Source of the DNA: JAJISG01 sp964347345
GTDB taxonomy: Archaea; Thermoplasmatota; Thermoplasmata; RBG-16-68-12; JAJISG01
Direction: 5' to 3'
Assembly (NCBI GenBank): GCA_964347345.1
Contig: CAYFYB010000024.1
Span: forward strand, 1-23,701
DNA: 23,701 bases
Of this stretch, positions 7,438-14,460 are shown piece by piece. The notes under the pieces are model-generated. The model was not told where the DNA came from, did not search any database, and saw only the letters and a program-made list of their open reading frames with translations. A program made the translations under genes and the position numbers. How positions within the stretch are numbered: position 1 is the first letter of the stretch; each line of letters opens with the position of its first letter.

Positions 7438-8743
7438 TGGAATCCTCTAGGATGTCCATCCCTCGATCCAGGAGCTCCTCCTCGATGTTAAGGGCGGGAA
7501 TGTATCGCACGGTGGACTTTCCGCAGGGAAGGAGTATGAGCCCCCTCTGGAGGGCCTCCTTCAGAATCGCGTCCCTCTCCTTGATGGCCGCCTCTCTTGT
7601 CTTCGGATTCCTCACAAACTCCGTGGCCCTCATGAGACCTAGGCCCCGGTTGTCCCCCATAAGGGGCCACTTCTCCCTCATCTCCTCGAGCCTCCCCTGC
7701 ATCCTCTCTCCCATGACGAGGGCCCTCCTGTGCAAGCCCTCCTTCTCGATGACTCTCAGGGTCGCCAGGGCAGCGGCGCACGCCACCGGGTTCCCCCCAA
7801 AGGTGTTGCTGTGGGCCCCCTGCACACCAAAGTCCAGCCTTGCATCGAAGATCAGCGCCCCTATGGGGAAGCCAGACCCCAGGCCTTTGGCCAGGGCAAT
7901 GACATCAGGCACCACTCCGGTATGCTCCACAGCGAGCATGGCCCCCGTCCTGCCGATACCCGTCTGGACTTCGTCGGCAACTAGCATGATCCCGTTCTCC
8001 TTAGCAATACGCTCCACCTCCTTCGTCCAGCCAGGAGGAGGGACGATGTACCCACCCTCACCCTGGACGGGCTCGAAGAAGAGGGCTGCGATCTCTTTTG
8101 GCGGAACGATCGTCCTCAGATAGTTCTCCTCGATGGTCTTGGCACACCACATGTCGCACTCTGGGTAGGTGAGCTGGTATGGACAGCGGTAGCAGTAGGC
8201 AAAGGGCACGTGGTTACCACCCGGCATCCAGGGGAAGAACCTCTCCCGCTGGACTCCCTTGCTGGATGTAAGGGCTAGGGCGCCCATGGTCCTCCCATGA
8301 AAGGCGTTCAGAAAGGCAAGAAACTGCTTCCCCTCCCTGTTCCAGCGGGCCAGTTTGATGGCGGCCTCGATGCTCTCGGTCCCCGAATTGGTGAAGAAGA
8401 CCTTCTTCCGGAAGTTCCCCGGTGCGAGCCTTCCAAGCATCTCCGCCAGGTCCGCCTGAACTTGGTAGTAGAAATCGGTTCCCGCGAAATGCCACATCTC
8501 CTTCAGCTGGGCCTCCACCGCCTCCAGGACTGCTTCATTCACGTGTCCCAGGTTGGTCACCCCCACGCCGCAGGTGAAGTCTATGTAATGGTTGCCGTCC
8601 ACGTCCTCCACCACGGAGCCCTTGGCCCTCCTTACGGCCAGGGGCAGAGTCTTGGTGCTCGTGGCGATGTAATGACCGTCCTTCTCAATGATCTCCTTGG
8701 CCCTGGGTCCCGGGGGCGGGACCTTCACGTGGGGCACCTTCAT
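7412..8743 (-). CDS. class III aminotransferase (GABA/ornithine type)
   Basis: A 443-aa PLP enzyme of the acetylornithine/GABA/ornithine aminotransferase family. The PLP lysine is Lys286 in ALAKGLGSG. The cofactor aspartate is in ADEVQTGIGRTG at 256-267, and NSGTESIEAAIK (119-130) and NAFHGRT (146-152) are the phosphate and ring contacts. Residues 184-200 hold four cysteines (C-x2-C-x8-C-x3-C, starting CYRCPY). I recall these from Thermococcales relatives, some of which are ornithine aminotransferases and others amino-acid racemases. The substrate therefore cannot be assigned from sequence: omega-amino acid transamination or racemisation are both possible. The ATG at 8743 has ggtgg four nt upstream on the minus strand and a TATA box about 32 nt upstream. 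The gene is convergent with and overlaps tiaS by 26 nt. Confidence 0.94.
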   Translation of the reverse strand: MKVPHVKVPPPGPRAKEIIEKDGHYIATSTKTLPLAVRRAKGSVVEDVDGNHYIDFTCGVGVTNLGHVNEAVLEAVEAQLKEMWHFAGTDFYYQVQADLAEMLGRLAPGNFRKKVFFTNSGTESIEAAIKLARWNREGKQFLAFLNAFHGRTMGALALTSSKGVQRERFFPWMPGGNHVPFAYCYRCPYQLTYPECDMWCAKTIEENYLRTIVPPKEIAALFFEPVQGEGGYIVPPPGWTKEVERIAKENGIMLVADEVQTGIGRTGAMLAVEHTGVVPDVIALAKGLGSGFPIGALIFDARLDFGVQGAHSNTFGGNPVACAAALATLRVIEKEGLHRRALVMGERMQGRLEEMREKWPLMGDNRGLGLMRATEFVRNPKTREAAIKERDAILKEALQRGLILLPCGKSTVRYIPALNIEEELLDRGMDILEDSIKVVSKVA

Positions 8744-8773
8744 AAGTCCACCGAGCTAGTGGAGGGTCACCCC

Positions 8774-8902
8774 TCATAAAAGCCTTGTGAGCCCCTTCAG
8801 GGCCATGGCTATTGGGATAGCCAAACCTGGCAAACCGTAGAAGACGAACTCTAGGAGATAGCTGGAATTCAGCCTGGTTTCGTGAGGCGAGACCGGCTTC
8901 AA
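8774..8902 (-). CDS. possible 42-aa single-helix membrane peptide
   Basis: An open frame begins at a TTG that overlaps the stop of the DUF5679 gene (the sequence GTTGA holds TTG and TGA). It encodes 42 residues with one predicted transmembrane helix (YLLEFVFYGLPGLAIPIAMA), basic residues after it, and a short polar N-terminus. I recognise no family. Support is limited to the coupled start, the clean hydrophobic segment and its position in an otherwise empty 155-nt gap. Its last codons run into the TATA box of the aminotransferase gene. It could be a chance frame. Confidence 0.25.
   Translation of the reverse strand: MKPVSPHETRLNSSYLLEFVFYGLPGLAIPIAMALKGLTRLL
8775..8783 (-). promoter_or_regulatory. 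TATA box of the aminotransferase gene
   Basis: On the minus strand this reads gcttttatg. It is about 32 nt upstream of the ATG at 8743 and predicts a leader of about 8 nt. The ggtgg before the ATG may still help initiation. Confidence 0.5.
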
Positions 8903-9039
8903 CCGCCAATCCTGAAGACCTTGGTCCCACAAACGGGACAGGTCCCCTGGGTGGCGGGCTTCCGGTTCTTCATCACGATGCGCTGAGGATTCCTTATCTC
9001 CCTCTTCGCTCTGCACTTGACACAGTAGGCCGTCGGCAT
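8899..9039 (-). CDS. DUF5679-type small zinc-ribbon protein
   Basis: A 46-aa protein beginning MPTAYCVKCRAKREI and ending in TCPVCGTKVFRIGG. Two CxxC pairs (Cys6/Cys9 and Cys34/Cys37) form a zinc ribbon separated by a basic segment with the NRKPATQGTC core. This matches, from memory, DUF5679, a short zinc-ribbon family seen in archaea and some bacteria with no established function. The ATG at 9039 directly precedes the conserved start of the domain, so the protein is the bare domain. A possible promoter, cattaata on the minus strand around 9068-9078, lies about 30-40 nt upstream. The gene is divergent from rpoK. Basic charge and zinc ribbon suggest nucleic-acid or ribosome contact, which is inference only. 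Confidence 0.85.
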   Translation of the reverse strand: MPTAYCVKCRAKREIRNPQRIVMKNRKPATQGTCPVCGTKVFRIGG

Positions 9040-9127
9040 GGTAAGCCCGCACCCGCATTAGCTTCTCCATTATTAATGCTTCGTTAGTTTAGGCGTGAAA
9101 ATGGACTCATTTTGCCTTGTACAAAGG

Positions 9128-9135
9128 TTTAATAC
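9128..9135 (+). promoter_or_regulatory. TATA box of the rpoK-eno-rpsB-memo operon
   Basis: The motif tttaatac lies 22-29 nt before the GTG at 9157. Transcription would begin at about that codon, making the operon's first gene leaderless or nearly so. It sits in the 117-nt divergent region shared with the DUF5679 gene. Confidence 0.55.
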
Positions 9136-9156
9136 GCCTTTCGTAGTGGGAAAGCC

Positions 9157-9348
9157 GTGCGCGAGATGAGCCTCACCCGCTTCCAAAGGGCTAGGATCCT
9201 GGGCGCTCGGGCCCTCCAGATTTCCTTGGGAGCCCCTCCCTTCATGCTCGGGGCTGAGTCCTCGGACCCGCTCAAGGCTGCCGAAGAGGAGATGCGGGAG
9301 GGACGGCTGCCATTGCATCCGAGGAGGTCTGAGGATGACACTCATTGA
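9157..9348 (+). CDS. rpoK: DNA-directed RNA polymerase subunit K
   Basis: The product is a 63-aa archaeal RNA polymerase subunit K, the counterpart of eukaryotic Rpb6 and bacterial omega, which helps assemble and stabilise the polymerase core. The signature LTRFQRARILGARALQIS-GAPP is intact, followed by DPLKAAEEEMREGRLPLHPRR, the usual C-terminal motif (P-I-x-V-R-R in most members, here P-L-H-P-R-R). The start is either GTG 9157, which fits a leaderless transcript from the TATA box at 9128, or ATG 9166 (MSLTRF). The family's short N-terminus allows both. The last 14 nt overlap the enolase gene in another frame, so the two are probably translationally coupled. rpoK-eno-rpsB is a widespread archaeal gene order. 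Confidence 0.93.
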   Translation: MREMSLTRFQRARILGARALQISLGAPPFMLGAESSDPLKAAEEEMREGRLPLHPRRSEDDTH

Positions 9349-10537
9349 GGACATGGCCATACGGAAGGTGCTAGACAGCAGGGGCAACCTCACGGTGGAG
9401 GTCGACGTCCACACCACTTCGGGCCTCGGAAGGTTCTCCGCACCCAGCGGGGCCAGCACTGGCGTCCACGAGGCCGTGGCTTATCCCAAGGGTAGTCTCG
9501 ATCTCGCGGTGGAGAGGTTTGAGTCTGAGGTGGTCCCACGGGTGACTGGCATGGATGCTGTGTACCAGGAGGAGGTTGACTCTTCTCTCCATGAAGCCGA
9601 CGGAACGGTCAACTTCTCCTTCATAGGGGCAAACGTGGCCGTCGCCACATCCATCGCTGTCGCGAAGGCGGCGGCGTCAGCCCTTGACCTCCCCCTCTAT
9701 CGATACCTGGGGGGCATGGTGGCCAACAGACTTCCGAGGCCCTTCGGCAACCTCATAGGCGGTGGCCTGCACGCTCATGGAGGCACCGTTATCCAGGAGT
9801 TCCTAAGTGTCGCCCTTGGTCCCACTGTCATCGACTCGATCATGGCCAACGCCCAGGCCCACAGGCGAGTCGGCGAGAGTCTTAAGAAGAAGCTGACCGG
9901 CACTGCCTTGGCAAAGGGCGACGAGGGCGCCTGGGCGGCTCCCATAAGCGACGAGGAGGCCCTGGCCCTGATGGCAAAGGTCTGCCAGAAGCTGGGAGAC
10001 GAAGCGGGCTTCCCGTGCAGACCCGCCCTGGACATGGCTGCATCCGAGTTCTACAAGGACGGGAAGTATGTCTATCGGGATAGAAGCCTGAGCCCTGAAG
10101 AGCAGGTGGAGTATGTGGCCTCTCTTGTGGAAGAATACGACCTGTACTCCGTCGAAGACCCCCTAGAGCAAGATGACTTCGAGGGCTTCGCCCGTTTGAC
10201 GAAGTTGGTGGGTGGTCGATGCCTTATCGTGGGCGATGACCTCTTCGTTACCAACGTGGACAGGATCAGAAAGGGCGTGGAGACAGGGGCGTGTAACGCC
10301 GTCCTGATAAAGCCCAACCAGATCGGGACCCTCACGGACACTTGGCGGGCAGTGGACTACTCCCACAACAACGGCTTCAGTACCATCATCTCCCATCGCA
10401 GTGGGGAGACCACTGACGATACCATTGCCCACCTTGCTGTGGCCTTTCGGTGCGATGGAATCAAGACGGGAGCCGTTGGCGGAGAGAGGACGGCCAAGCT
10501 CAACGAACTTATAAGGATAGAAGAGGAGTTGACGTAG
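9335..10537 (+). CDS. eno: enolase
   Basis: The product is a 400-aa enolase (2-phosphoglycerate to phosphoenolpyruvate, reversible, cytoplasmic, Mg-dependent). The flexible active-site loop is SGASTGVHE (38-46). His146 and Glu155 (QEF) are in place. The metal ligands are Asp233 (ALDMAASEF), Glu274 (SVEDP) and Asp301 (GDDLFVTN). The catalytic Lys326 is in LIKPNQIGTLT, with SHRSGETTDD at 353-362 and Lys377 in IKTGAVGGERTAK. The usual GDEGGF motif is altered to GDEGAW (195-200), and the common RSER before AKxN is GGER, so this is a somewhat divergent archaeal enolase with its catalytic residues kept. The start at 9335 lies inside the end of rpoK. Three nt separate its stop from rpsB. Confidence 0.96.
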   Translation: MTLIEDMAIRKVLDSRGNLTVEVDVHTTSGLGRFSAPSGASTGVHEAVAYPKGSLDLAVERFESEVVPRVTGMDAVYQEEVDSSLHEADGTVNFSFIGANVAVATSIAVAKAAASALDLPLYRYLGGMVANRLPRPFGNLIGGGLHAHGGTVIQEFLSVALGPTVIDSIMANAQAHRRVGESLKKKLTGTALAKGDEGAWAAPISDEEALALMAKVCQKLGDEAGFPCRPALDMAASEFYKDGKYVYRDRSLSPEEQVEYVASLVEEYDLYSVEDPLEQDDFEGFARLTKLVGGRCLIVGDDLFVTNVDRIRKGVETGACNAVLIKPNQIGTLTDTWRAVDYSHNNGFSTIISHRSGETTDDTIAHLAVAFRCDGIKTGAVGGERTAKLNELIRIEEELT

Positions 10538-10540
10538 GAC

Positions 10541-11164
10541 ATGGCTCAGGCAGAAGAGGGAACTCCCCAGGAGGGCCTCCTCATACCCGAGGACACCTAT
10601 CTCACCAGCGGCGTCCATATCGGCACCCAGCAAAAGAGCGCCGACATGAAGCCCTTCATATACAAGGTGAGAACGGATGGCTTGTACGTCCTGGACATAA
10701 AGAAGACGGATACGAGGATAAGGCAGGCTGCCCGATTCCTGGCCACCTTCGACCCAAAGGGCGTGCTGGTGGTAGCAGCTCGGCAGTACGGACAGAAGCC
10801 TGCCCGGGTGTTCGCCTCGACCATCGGATGCAACGCCTTTCCAGGCAGGTTCGTTCCTGGCACCCTCACCAACCCCGAGCTTCCCCAGTACCTGGAGCCC
10901 AAGGTCGTCCTCATTACGGATCCGGCAGCGGACCAGCAGGCCTTGCGGGAGTCTGTGAAGGTAGGGGTCCCTGTGGTGGCCCTCTGCGATGCTAACAACG
11001 AGACGAAGTACGTGGATTTGGTGATACCGACGAACAATAAGGGAAGGAGGGCCCTGGCGACCATCTACTGGCTCCTCACCCGGGAGTTCCTCAAGGCAAA
11101 GAAGCAGGTGAAGAAGGACGAGGACTTCAAGATGACAATCGAGGATTTCGAGGCGACACTGTAG
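10541..11164 (+). CDS. rpsB: 30S ribosomal protein S2
   Basis: The product is a 207-aa archaeal S2p (eukaryotic uS2/RPSA family), a component of the small subunit near the head-body junction. Diagnostic stretches are SGVHIGTQQKSADMKPFIY, YVLDIKKTDTRIR, FPGRFVPGTLTNP, PKVVLITDPAADQQA and VIPTNNKGRRALATIYWLL, in the right order. The C-terminus (KAKKQVKKDEDF and after) is a short charged extension. The gene begins three nt after the enolase stop and ends eight nt before the memo gene, so it is inside a tight operon. Confidence 0.97.
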   Translation: MAQAEEGTPQEGLLIPEDTYLTSGVHIGTQQKSADMKPFIYKVRTDGLYVLDIKKTDTRIRQAARFLATFDPKGVLVVAARQYGQKPARVFASTIGCNAFPGRFVPGTLTNPELPQYLEPKVVLITDPAADQQALRESVKVGVPVVALCDANNETKYVDLVIPTNNKGRRALATIYWLLTREFLKAKKQVKKDEDFKMTIEDFEATL

Positions 11165-11172
11165 GGGTTGGG

Positions 11173-11988
11173 ATGAGGAAGCCCGCCGTCGCTGGACAGT
11201 TCTACCCGGGGAGCAGGAAGGAGCTTAAGGAGGAGGTCGAGGCGTGTTATGCTGGCACTTTGGGCCCAGGCCGCCTTCCCGGCAAGATCGGGGGCCAGAG
11301 GGGCCTAGCAGGCCTAGTGGTTCCCCACGCCGGTTACATGTATTCCGGTCCCGTGGCCGCCCATGCCTACCTAGCCTTGGCAGAGGATGGGCTCCCCGAG
11401 AGTTTCATCATCTTGGGCCCCAACCATACCGGATACGGAATGCCCCTTGCCGTCGCGACTGAGGACTTCGAGACGCCCCTTGGGATTGCCAGGGTGGACA
11501 AGGAGCTGGCCGGCGAACTCGTTCAAGGAGCCTTAGCGGAGGATATGGAGGCGCACCGGTTCGAACACTCCATCGAGGTCCAGCTTCCCTTCCTGCTACA
11601 CCTGCGGGAGGACATCAAGTTCGTGGCCATCTGCATGGGGGCCGCTGACTACGAGGCAGCGAGGGCAGTTGGTTCCGTCCTGGCCCAGGTTCTTTTGGAC
11701 AGGGATGTCGTCCTCATCGCCTCCACCGACTTCTCCCATTACGTGCCTAAGGAGGTTGCCTCCTCCAAGGACAGAATGGCCATCGACAGGATACTCCAGG
11801 GGGACGCCAAGGGGCTGTACGAGACCGTCACTCGGCACAACGTGTCAATGTGCGGCTATGGGCCGGTGATGGCGACCCTCCTGGCCCTGGGCAGGCCAAA
11901 GGGCGAACTGCTCAAGTACGCCACCTCGGGGGACGTACACCCCATGAGGGACGTGGTGGGCTACGCCTCCCTCAGCCTGACGATGTAG
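11173..11988 (+). CDS. MEMO1-family protein (AmmeMemoRadiSam B)
   Basis: A 271-aa MEMO family protein, structurally related to extradiol dioxygenases. The N-terminus (MRKPAVAGQFYPGS) is conserved. The three putative metal ligands are present: His52 (VPHAGYMYSG), His85 (GPNHTGYG) and Cys227 (CGYGPV). EHSIEVQLPFL (131-141) and STDFSHY (184-190) are further family motifs. Human MEMO1 binds copper or iron at the equivalent sites, but the role in archaea is not settled. In many bacteria and archaea the gene travels with an AMMECR1 protein and a radical SAM enzyme, which are not seen here. In many Euryarchaeota memo follows rpsB and precedes mevalonate kinase; here the next gene is cutA on the other strand, overlapping by 17 nt. 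Confidence 0.94.
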   Translation: MRKPAVAGQFYPGSRKELKEEVEACYAGTLGPGRLPGKIGGQRGLAGLVVPHAGYMYSGPVAAHAYLALAEDGLPESFIILGPNHTGYGMPLAVATEDFETPLGIARVDKELAGELVQGALAEDMEAHRFEHSIEVQLPFLLHLREDIKFVAICMGAADYEAARAVGSVLAQVLLDRDVVLIASTDFSHYVPKEVASSKDRMAIDRILQGDAKGLYETVTRHNVSMCGYGPVMATLLALGRPKGELLKYATSGDVHPMRDVVGYASLSLTM

Positions 11989-12286
11989 ACTCGTCTATCC
12001 ATGTGAGGTAGCTCTTCAGCCCAGGTCCCATGGGATAGGAGACGACGCAGGGGACCTCGTAGGAGTGCAGGGCTCTTACCTCCTCCACAACCCTTTCCAC
12101 CAAGGAGGCCCTGGTCTTCATTATGACCGCCGCTTCCGGTTCTTCCCTGACCTCGCCCGCCCACCGGTAGACGGAACTGATCGGAAAGATGTTCCCGCAC
12201 GCAACCAGCCCCGCTTCCACGAGGTGTCTCACGATCTTCCCGGCTTCCTCGGCATCCTTGGCTGTCATGTAGACCATGGAGTGCAT
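11972..12286 (-). CDS. cutA: CutA1 family protein
   Basis: The product is a 104-aa CutA1, a small trimeric alpha/beta protein of the ferredoxin-like (PII-like) fold. The family motifs are present in order: AEEAGKIVRHLVEAGLVACGNIF, then SSVYRWAGEVREEPEAAVIMKT, then LHSYEVPCVVSYPMG and YLTWIDEST. The family is linked to divalent cation tolerance in bacteria, but its general role is uncertain. The start is taken at ATG 12286 because a TATA-like element lies 21-30 nt upstream; ATG 12277 (MVYMTA) is an alternative that fits the family N-terminus equally well. The gene is divergent from DUF6015 and convergent with memo. Confidence 0.95.
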   Translation of the reverse strand: MHSMVYMTAKDAEEAGKIVRHLVEAGLVACGNIFPISSVYRWAGEVREEPEAAVIMKTRASLVERVVEEVRALHSYEVPCVVSYPMGPGLKSYLTWIDESTSSG

Positions 12287-12306
12287 GAGGGTGGAAGGCC
12301 AGGGGA

Positions 12307-12316
12307 ATACTAATAG
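12307..12316 (-). promoter_or_regulatory. TATA-like element of cutA
   Basis: On the minus strand the element reads ctattagtat. It is 21-30 nt before the ATG at 12286, again suggesting a leaderless message. It lies in the 127-nt divergent region shared with the DUF6015 gene, whose own TATA box is less clear (cttttagg at 12375 or aaaatata at 12394). Confidence 0.45.
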
Positions 12317-12413
12317 GATGGCTAGATTGACCTTCTTACCGTTGATTCTCAACCGTGAGAACAGCCTCGCTACTCTTTTAGGATAGCAGCTGGAAAATAT
12401 AGTAACGAGGAAG

Positions 12414-12782
12414 TTGACGGTCGTTACCTACGAGGAGCTTCGTGATGTCCTCAAGGCTGTCCTGGGCCCTAAGGGCATGGGGAATCAAGAGGTCAGCCAG
12501 CTGGCGGAATACCTTCTAGGTTTCTTTGGATTCAGCACCGAGGTCATAGACAATGTGCTCCAGCCGGAGGATCGGGATGTCTTCTACATGCTGGAGGAAG
12601 AGGGACTGCTGGGCACCCGCCAGGAGGAGGTCCTAGTGGCCCGGGGTAAGCTGTGGAGGATCCACTATTGGGTCCTGAAGGTGGACATCATGAGGCGGGC
12701 GCTGGGGGAGGTAAAGAGAGGGGAGGAAGACTACCAGGCCCTCTACGACAACATCTCCGAAGAGGTCTGGGCGAGACACTAG
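12414..12782 (+). CDS. DUF6015-type conserved archaeal protein
   Basis: A 122-aa soluble protein. It starts at TTG (TVVTYEELRDVLK) just after the purine stretch cgaggaag. The conserved core is QLAEYLLGFFGFSTEVIDNVL, then EDRDVFYMLEEEGLLGTRQEE, then WRIHYWVL. I recognise this from memory as DUF6015, a family of unknown function in Thermoplasmatota and related archaea. The DVFYMLEEEGLL segment looks like a winged-helix recognition region, so a DNA-binding or regulatory role is possible but unproven. There are no cysteines and no membrane segment. It is followed after 38 nt by the site-2 protease gene, which has its own TATA box. Confidence 0.85.
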   Translation: MTVVTYEELRDVLKAVLGPKGMGNQEVSQLAEYLLGFFGFSTEVIDNVLQPEDRDVFYMLEEEGLLGTRQEEVLVARGKLWRIHYWVLKVDIMRRALGEVKRGEEDYQALYDNISEEVWARH

Positions 12783-12786
12783 AAAC

Positions 12787-12795
12787 CTTAAATAG
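12787..12795 (+). promoter_or_regulatory. TATA box of the site-2 protease gene
   Basis: The motif cttaaatag lies 26-34 nt before the ATG at 12821, immediately after the DUF6015 stop. It predicts a leaderless or nearly leaderless transcript, and there is no SD before the ATG. Confidence 0.55.
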
Positions 12796-12820
12796 ACCTC
12801 GGGGGCGTAACAAGACAACC

Positions 12821-14140
12821 ATGTTTCACGAGATACTGATTCTCTTCGCCGCCTTCCTGGGCTGGTTCCTTCTCCTCTACGTCCTCGGGAGGCGGGGTCT
12901 ACTCGAGAAGCTGGGAATGTCCCTCATGGGCCCCTTCCTCATGTTGAAGACCACCCGTGGTAGGGCCCTCATCGAAAAGTTGTCACACTGGCGCGGGCTC
13001 CGCTTGCTGGGCCAGGCCCTCATCCTTCTCGTAGCGATCACAATGGTGGGGATGACCCTCCTCCTCGTCTGGACGGCGACCCTGGTCCAGCAGATTCCTG
13101 CCGAGAGGGTGCCGGCCCCCCAGACCCTCCTCGGACTGCCAGGTGTCAACCCCTTCATACCCCTAGGCTACGGCATCTTCGCCCTGGCCGTCGCCATCGT
13201 GGTCCACGAGTTCGCCCACGGCATCCTGGCAAGGCGGTGGAAGGTGAATATCAAGTCCCTGGGCGTCCTCCTTTTCATCGTACCCATCGGCGCTTTCGTG
13301 GAGCCTGAGGAGGAGGAGCTGAAGGCTCTGGACCGACGGAAGAGGGGAACGGTGTACGCCGCTGGACCGGGAAGCAACGTGGTCCTCGCAGTCCTGATGG
13401 CGCTCCTCTTCTCCATAGGCATGATGGGCTCGGTTCAGCTCAAGGTCCCAGGTGGGATTACGAAAGTGGTCCCTGGAAGTCCCGCCGAGGAAGCCGGGTT
13501 GTCGGCCGGGATGGTCATGACAACCATCGATGGCGTCCAGCTGAACCGCTCCTCGGACTTCTCTGCAATCATGGAGAGTACGAATGCGGGGGATACCATA
13601 ACCCTCGGGATTCTGGCAGAGGGAGTCAGGCGCGAGGTTGAAGTCACGCTGGCAGACCGTTATGAGTTCACGGGCCTTGAAGGGGACAGAGGAAAGGGCT
13701 ATCTGGGCGTCGGTACGCCCCCGAATCCAGACATCTTCAACCCCCTGGAGTCCAGCGGCAGGTTGGGCTGGGGAAGCGCCCTCTTCATCTACATCGTCTT
13801 ACCCTTTCAGGGCCTGGCTCCCGTCCAGGCACCTCTTACAGGCTTCTACGAGGTCTCAGGTGTCTGGAGCGCCCTTCCTACAGACCTGTTCTGGCTGCTG
13901 GCAAACGCCGCCTACTGGCTCTTCTGGATAAACCTCATGCTTGGCATGACTAACGCCCTCCCTGCGGTCCCCCTCGACGGAGGCTATCTGTTCAGAGACT
14001 GGCTGGACGCCGCCATCCAGAAGTTCAGAGCCAACATGCGGTCTGAGGATCGTGAGAAGGCGGCCAGGAATGTGTCCTACGCCATCGCCCTTCTGATTCT
14101 TGCCTTGATCCTGTGGCAGTTGATAGGGCCTCGGATTTGA
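12821..14140 (+). CDS. site-2 protease-type M50 metalloprotease with PDZ domain
   Basis: A 439-aa polytopic intramembrane zinc protease of the S2P/RseP (M50) family, which cuts membrane-bound substrates such as anti-sigma or regulatory proteins. The zinc motif is HEFAH at 129-133, in a transmembrane segment. The third ligand is Asp386 in NALPAVPLDGGYLF. One PDZ domain occupies about 205-280 (GGITKVVPGSPAEEAGLSAG), where it can gate substrate access. Hydrophobic segments lie at about 3-22, 64-90, 112-135, 180-202, 317-333, 357-378 and 417-435. The start ATG at 12821 is placed by the TATA box and by the hydrophobic N-terminus; the frame is open farther upstream, but that stretch overlaps the DUF6015 gene. 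Substrates are not evident from the neighbours. Confidence 0.94.
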   Translation: MFHEILILFAAFLGWFLLLYVLGRRGLLEKLGMSLMGPFLMLKTTRGRALIEKLSHWRGLRLLGQALILLVAITMVGMTLLLVWTATLVQQIPAERVPAPQTLLGLPGVNPFIPLGYGIFALAVAIVVHEFAHGILARRWKVNIKSLGVLLFIVPIGAFVEPEEEELKALDRRKRGTVYAAGPGSNVVLAVLMALLFSIGMMGSVQLKVPGGITKVVPGSPAEEAGLSAGMVMTTIDGVQLNRSSDFSAIMESTNAGDTITLGILAEGVRREVEVTLADRYEFTGLEGDRGKGYLGVGTPPNPDIFNPLESSGRLGWGSALFIYIVLPFQGLAPVQAPLTGFYEVSGVWSALPTDLFWLLANAAYWLFWINLMLGMTNALPAVPLDGGYLFRDWLDAAIQKFRANMRSEDREKAARNVSYAIALLILALILWQLIGPRI

Positions 14141-14143
14141 GCT

Positions 14144-14449
14144 TCACCGAGCAGCGGCCACCAGGCCGAGGACGCCCCCTAGGAGGACCAAAGCCCCATG
14201 CAAGAGGGATATGTCAAGGACGAGGGCCAGGAGGCCTGCGGCAATGCATAGGATACCTCCATCCCTGTACTTCTTGGTGTATTCCAGGAAGGCGCCGACG
14301 ACGGCCAGAAGGCCCAACGTAAGCGGTATGAATGCCCGAAGAATTGCCTGGAGGGTCAGGCGGAAATCCAGACCAGACCTGATGAGGAGGATTCCGCCGA
14401 TGATGGCAAGAAGGAACCCGACCAGACCAAGAAGCCTCTTGTTCTTCAA
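14144..14449 (-). CDS. small four-helix membrane protein
   Basis: A 101-aa hydrophobic protein with four predicted transmembrane helices (about residues 6-24, 36-57, 64-83 and 85-100) joined by short basic or polar loops. I recognise no family. Two TTG codons are adjacent at 14452 and 14449. I chose 14449 because gaggtga at 14454-14460 (minus strand) is a strong SD with a four-nt spacer to it but only one nt to the other. That SD lies just after the GNAT stop, so this is the last gene of the ribosomal operon's tail. It ends three nt from the end of the convergent site-2 protease gene. Confidence 0.8.
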   Translation of the reverse strand: MKNKRLLGLVGFLLAIIGGILLIRSGLDFRLTLQAILRAFIPLTLGLLAVVGAFLEYTKKYRDGGILCIAAGLLALVLDISLLHGALVLLGGVLGLVAAAR

Positions 14450-14460
14450 CAACTCACCTC

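Noticed and set aside
7434..8123. 229-codon plus-strand frame opposite the aminotransferase
   Set aside because: The minus-strand frame has intact class III aminotransferase motifs; the plus frame is low-complexity Ser/Pro-rich shadow.
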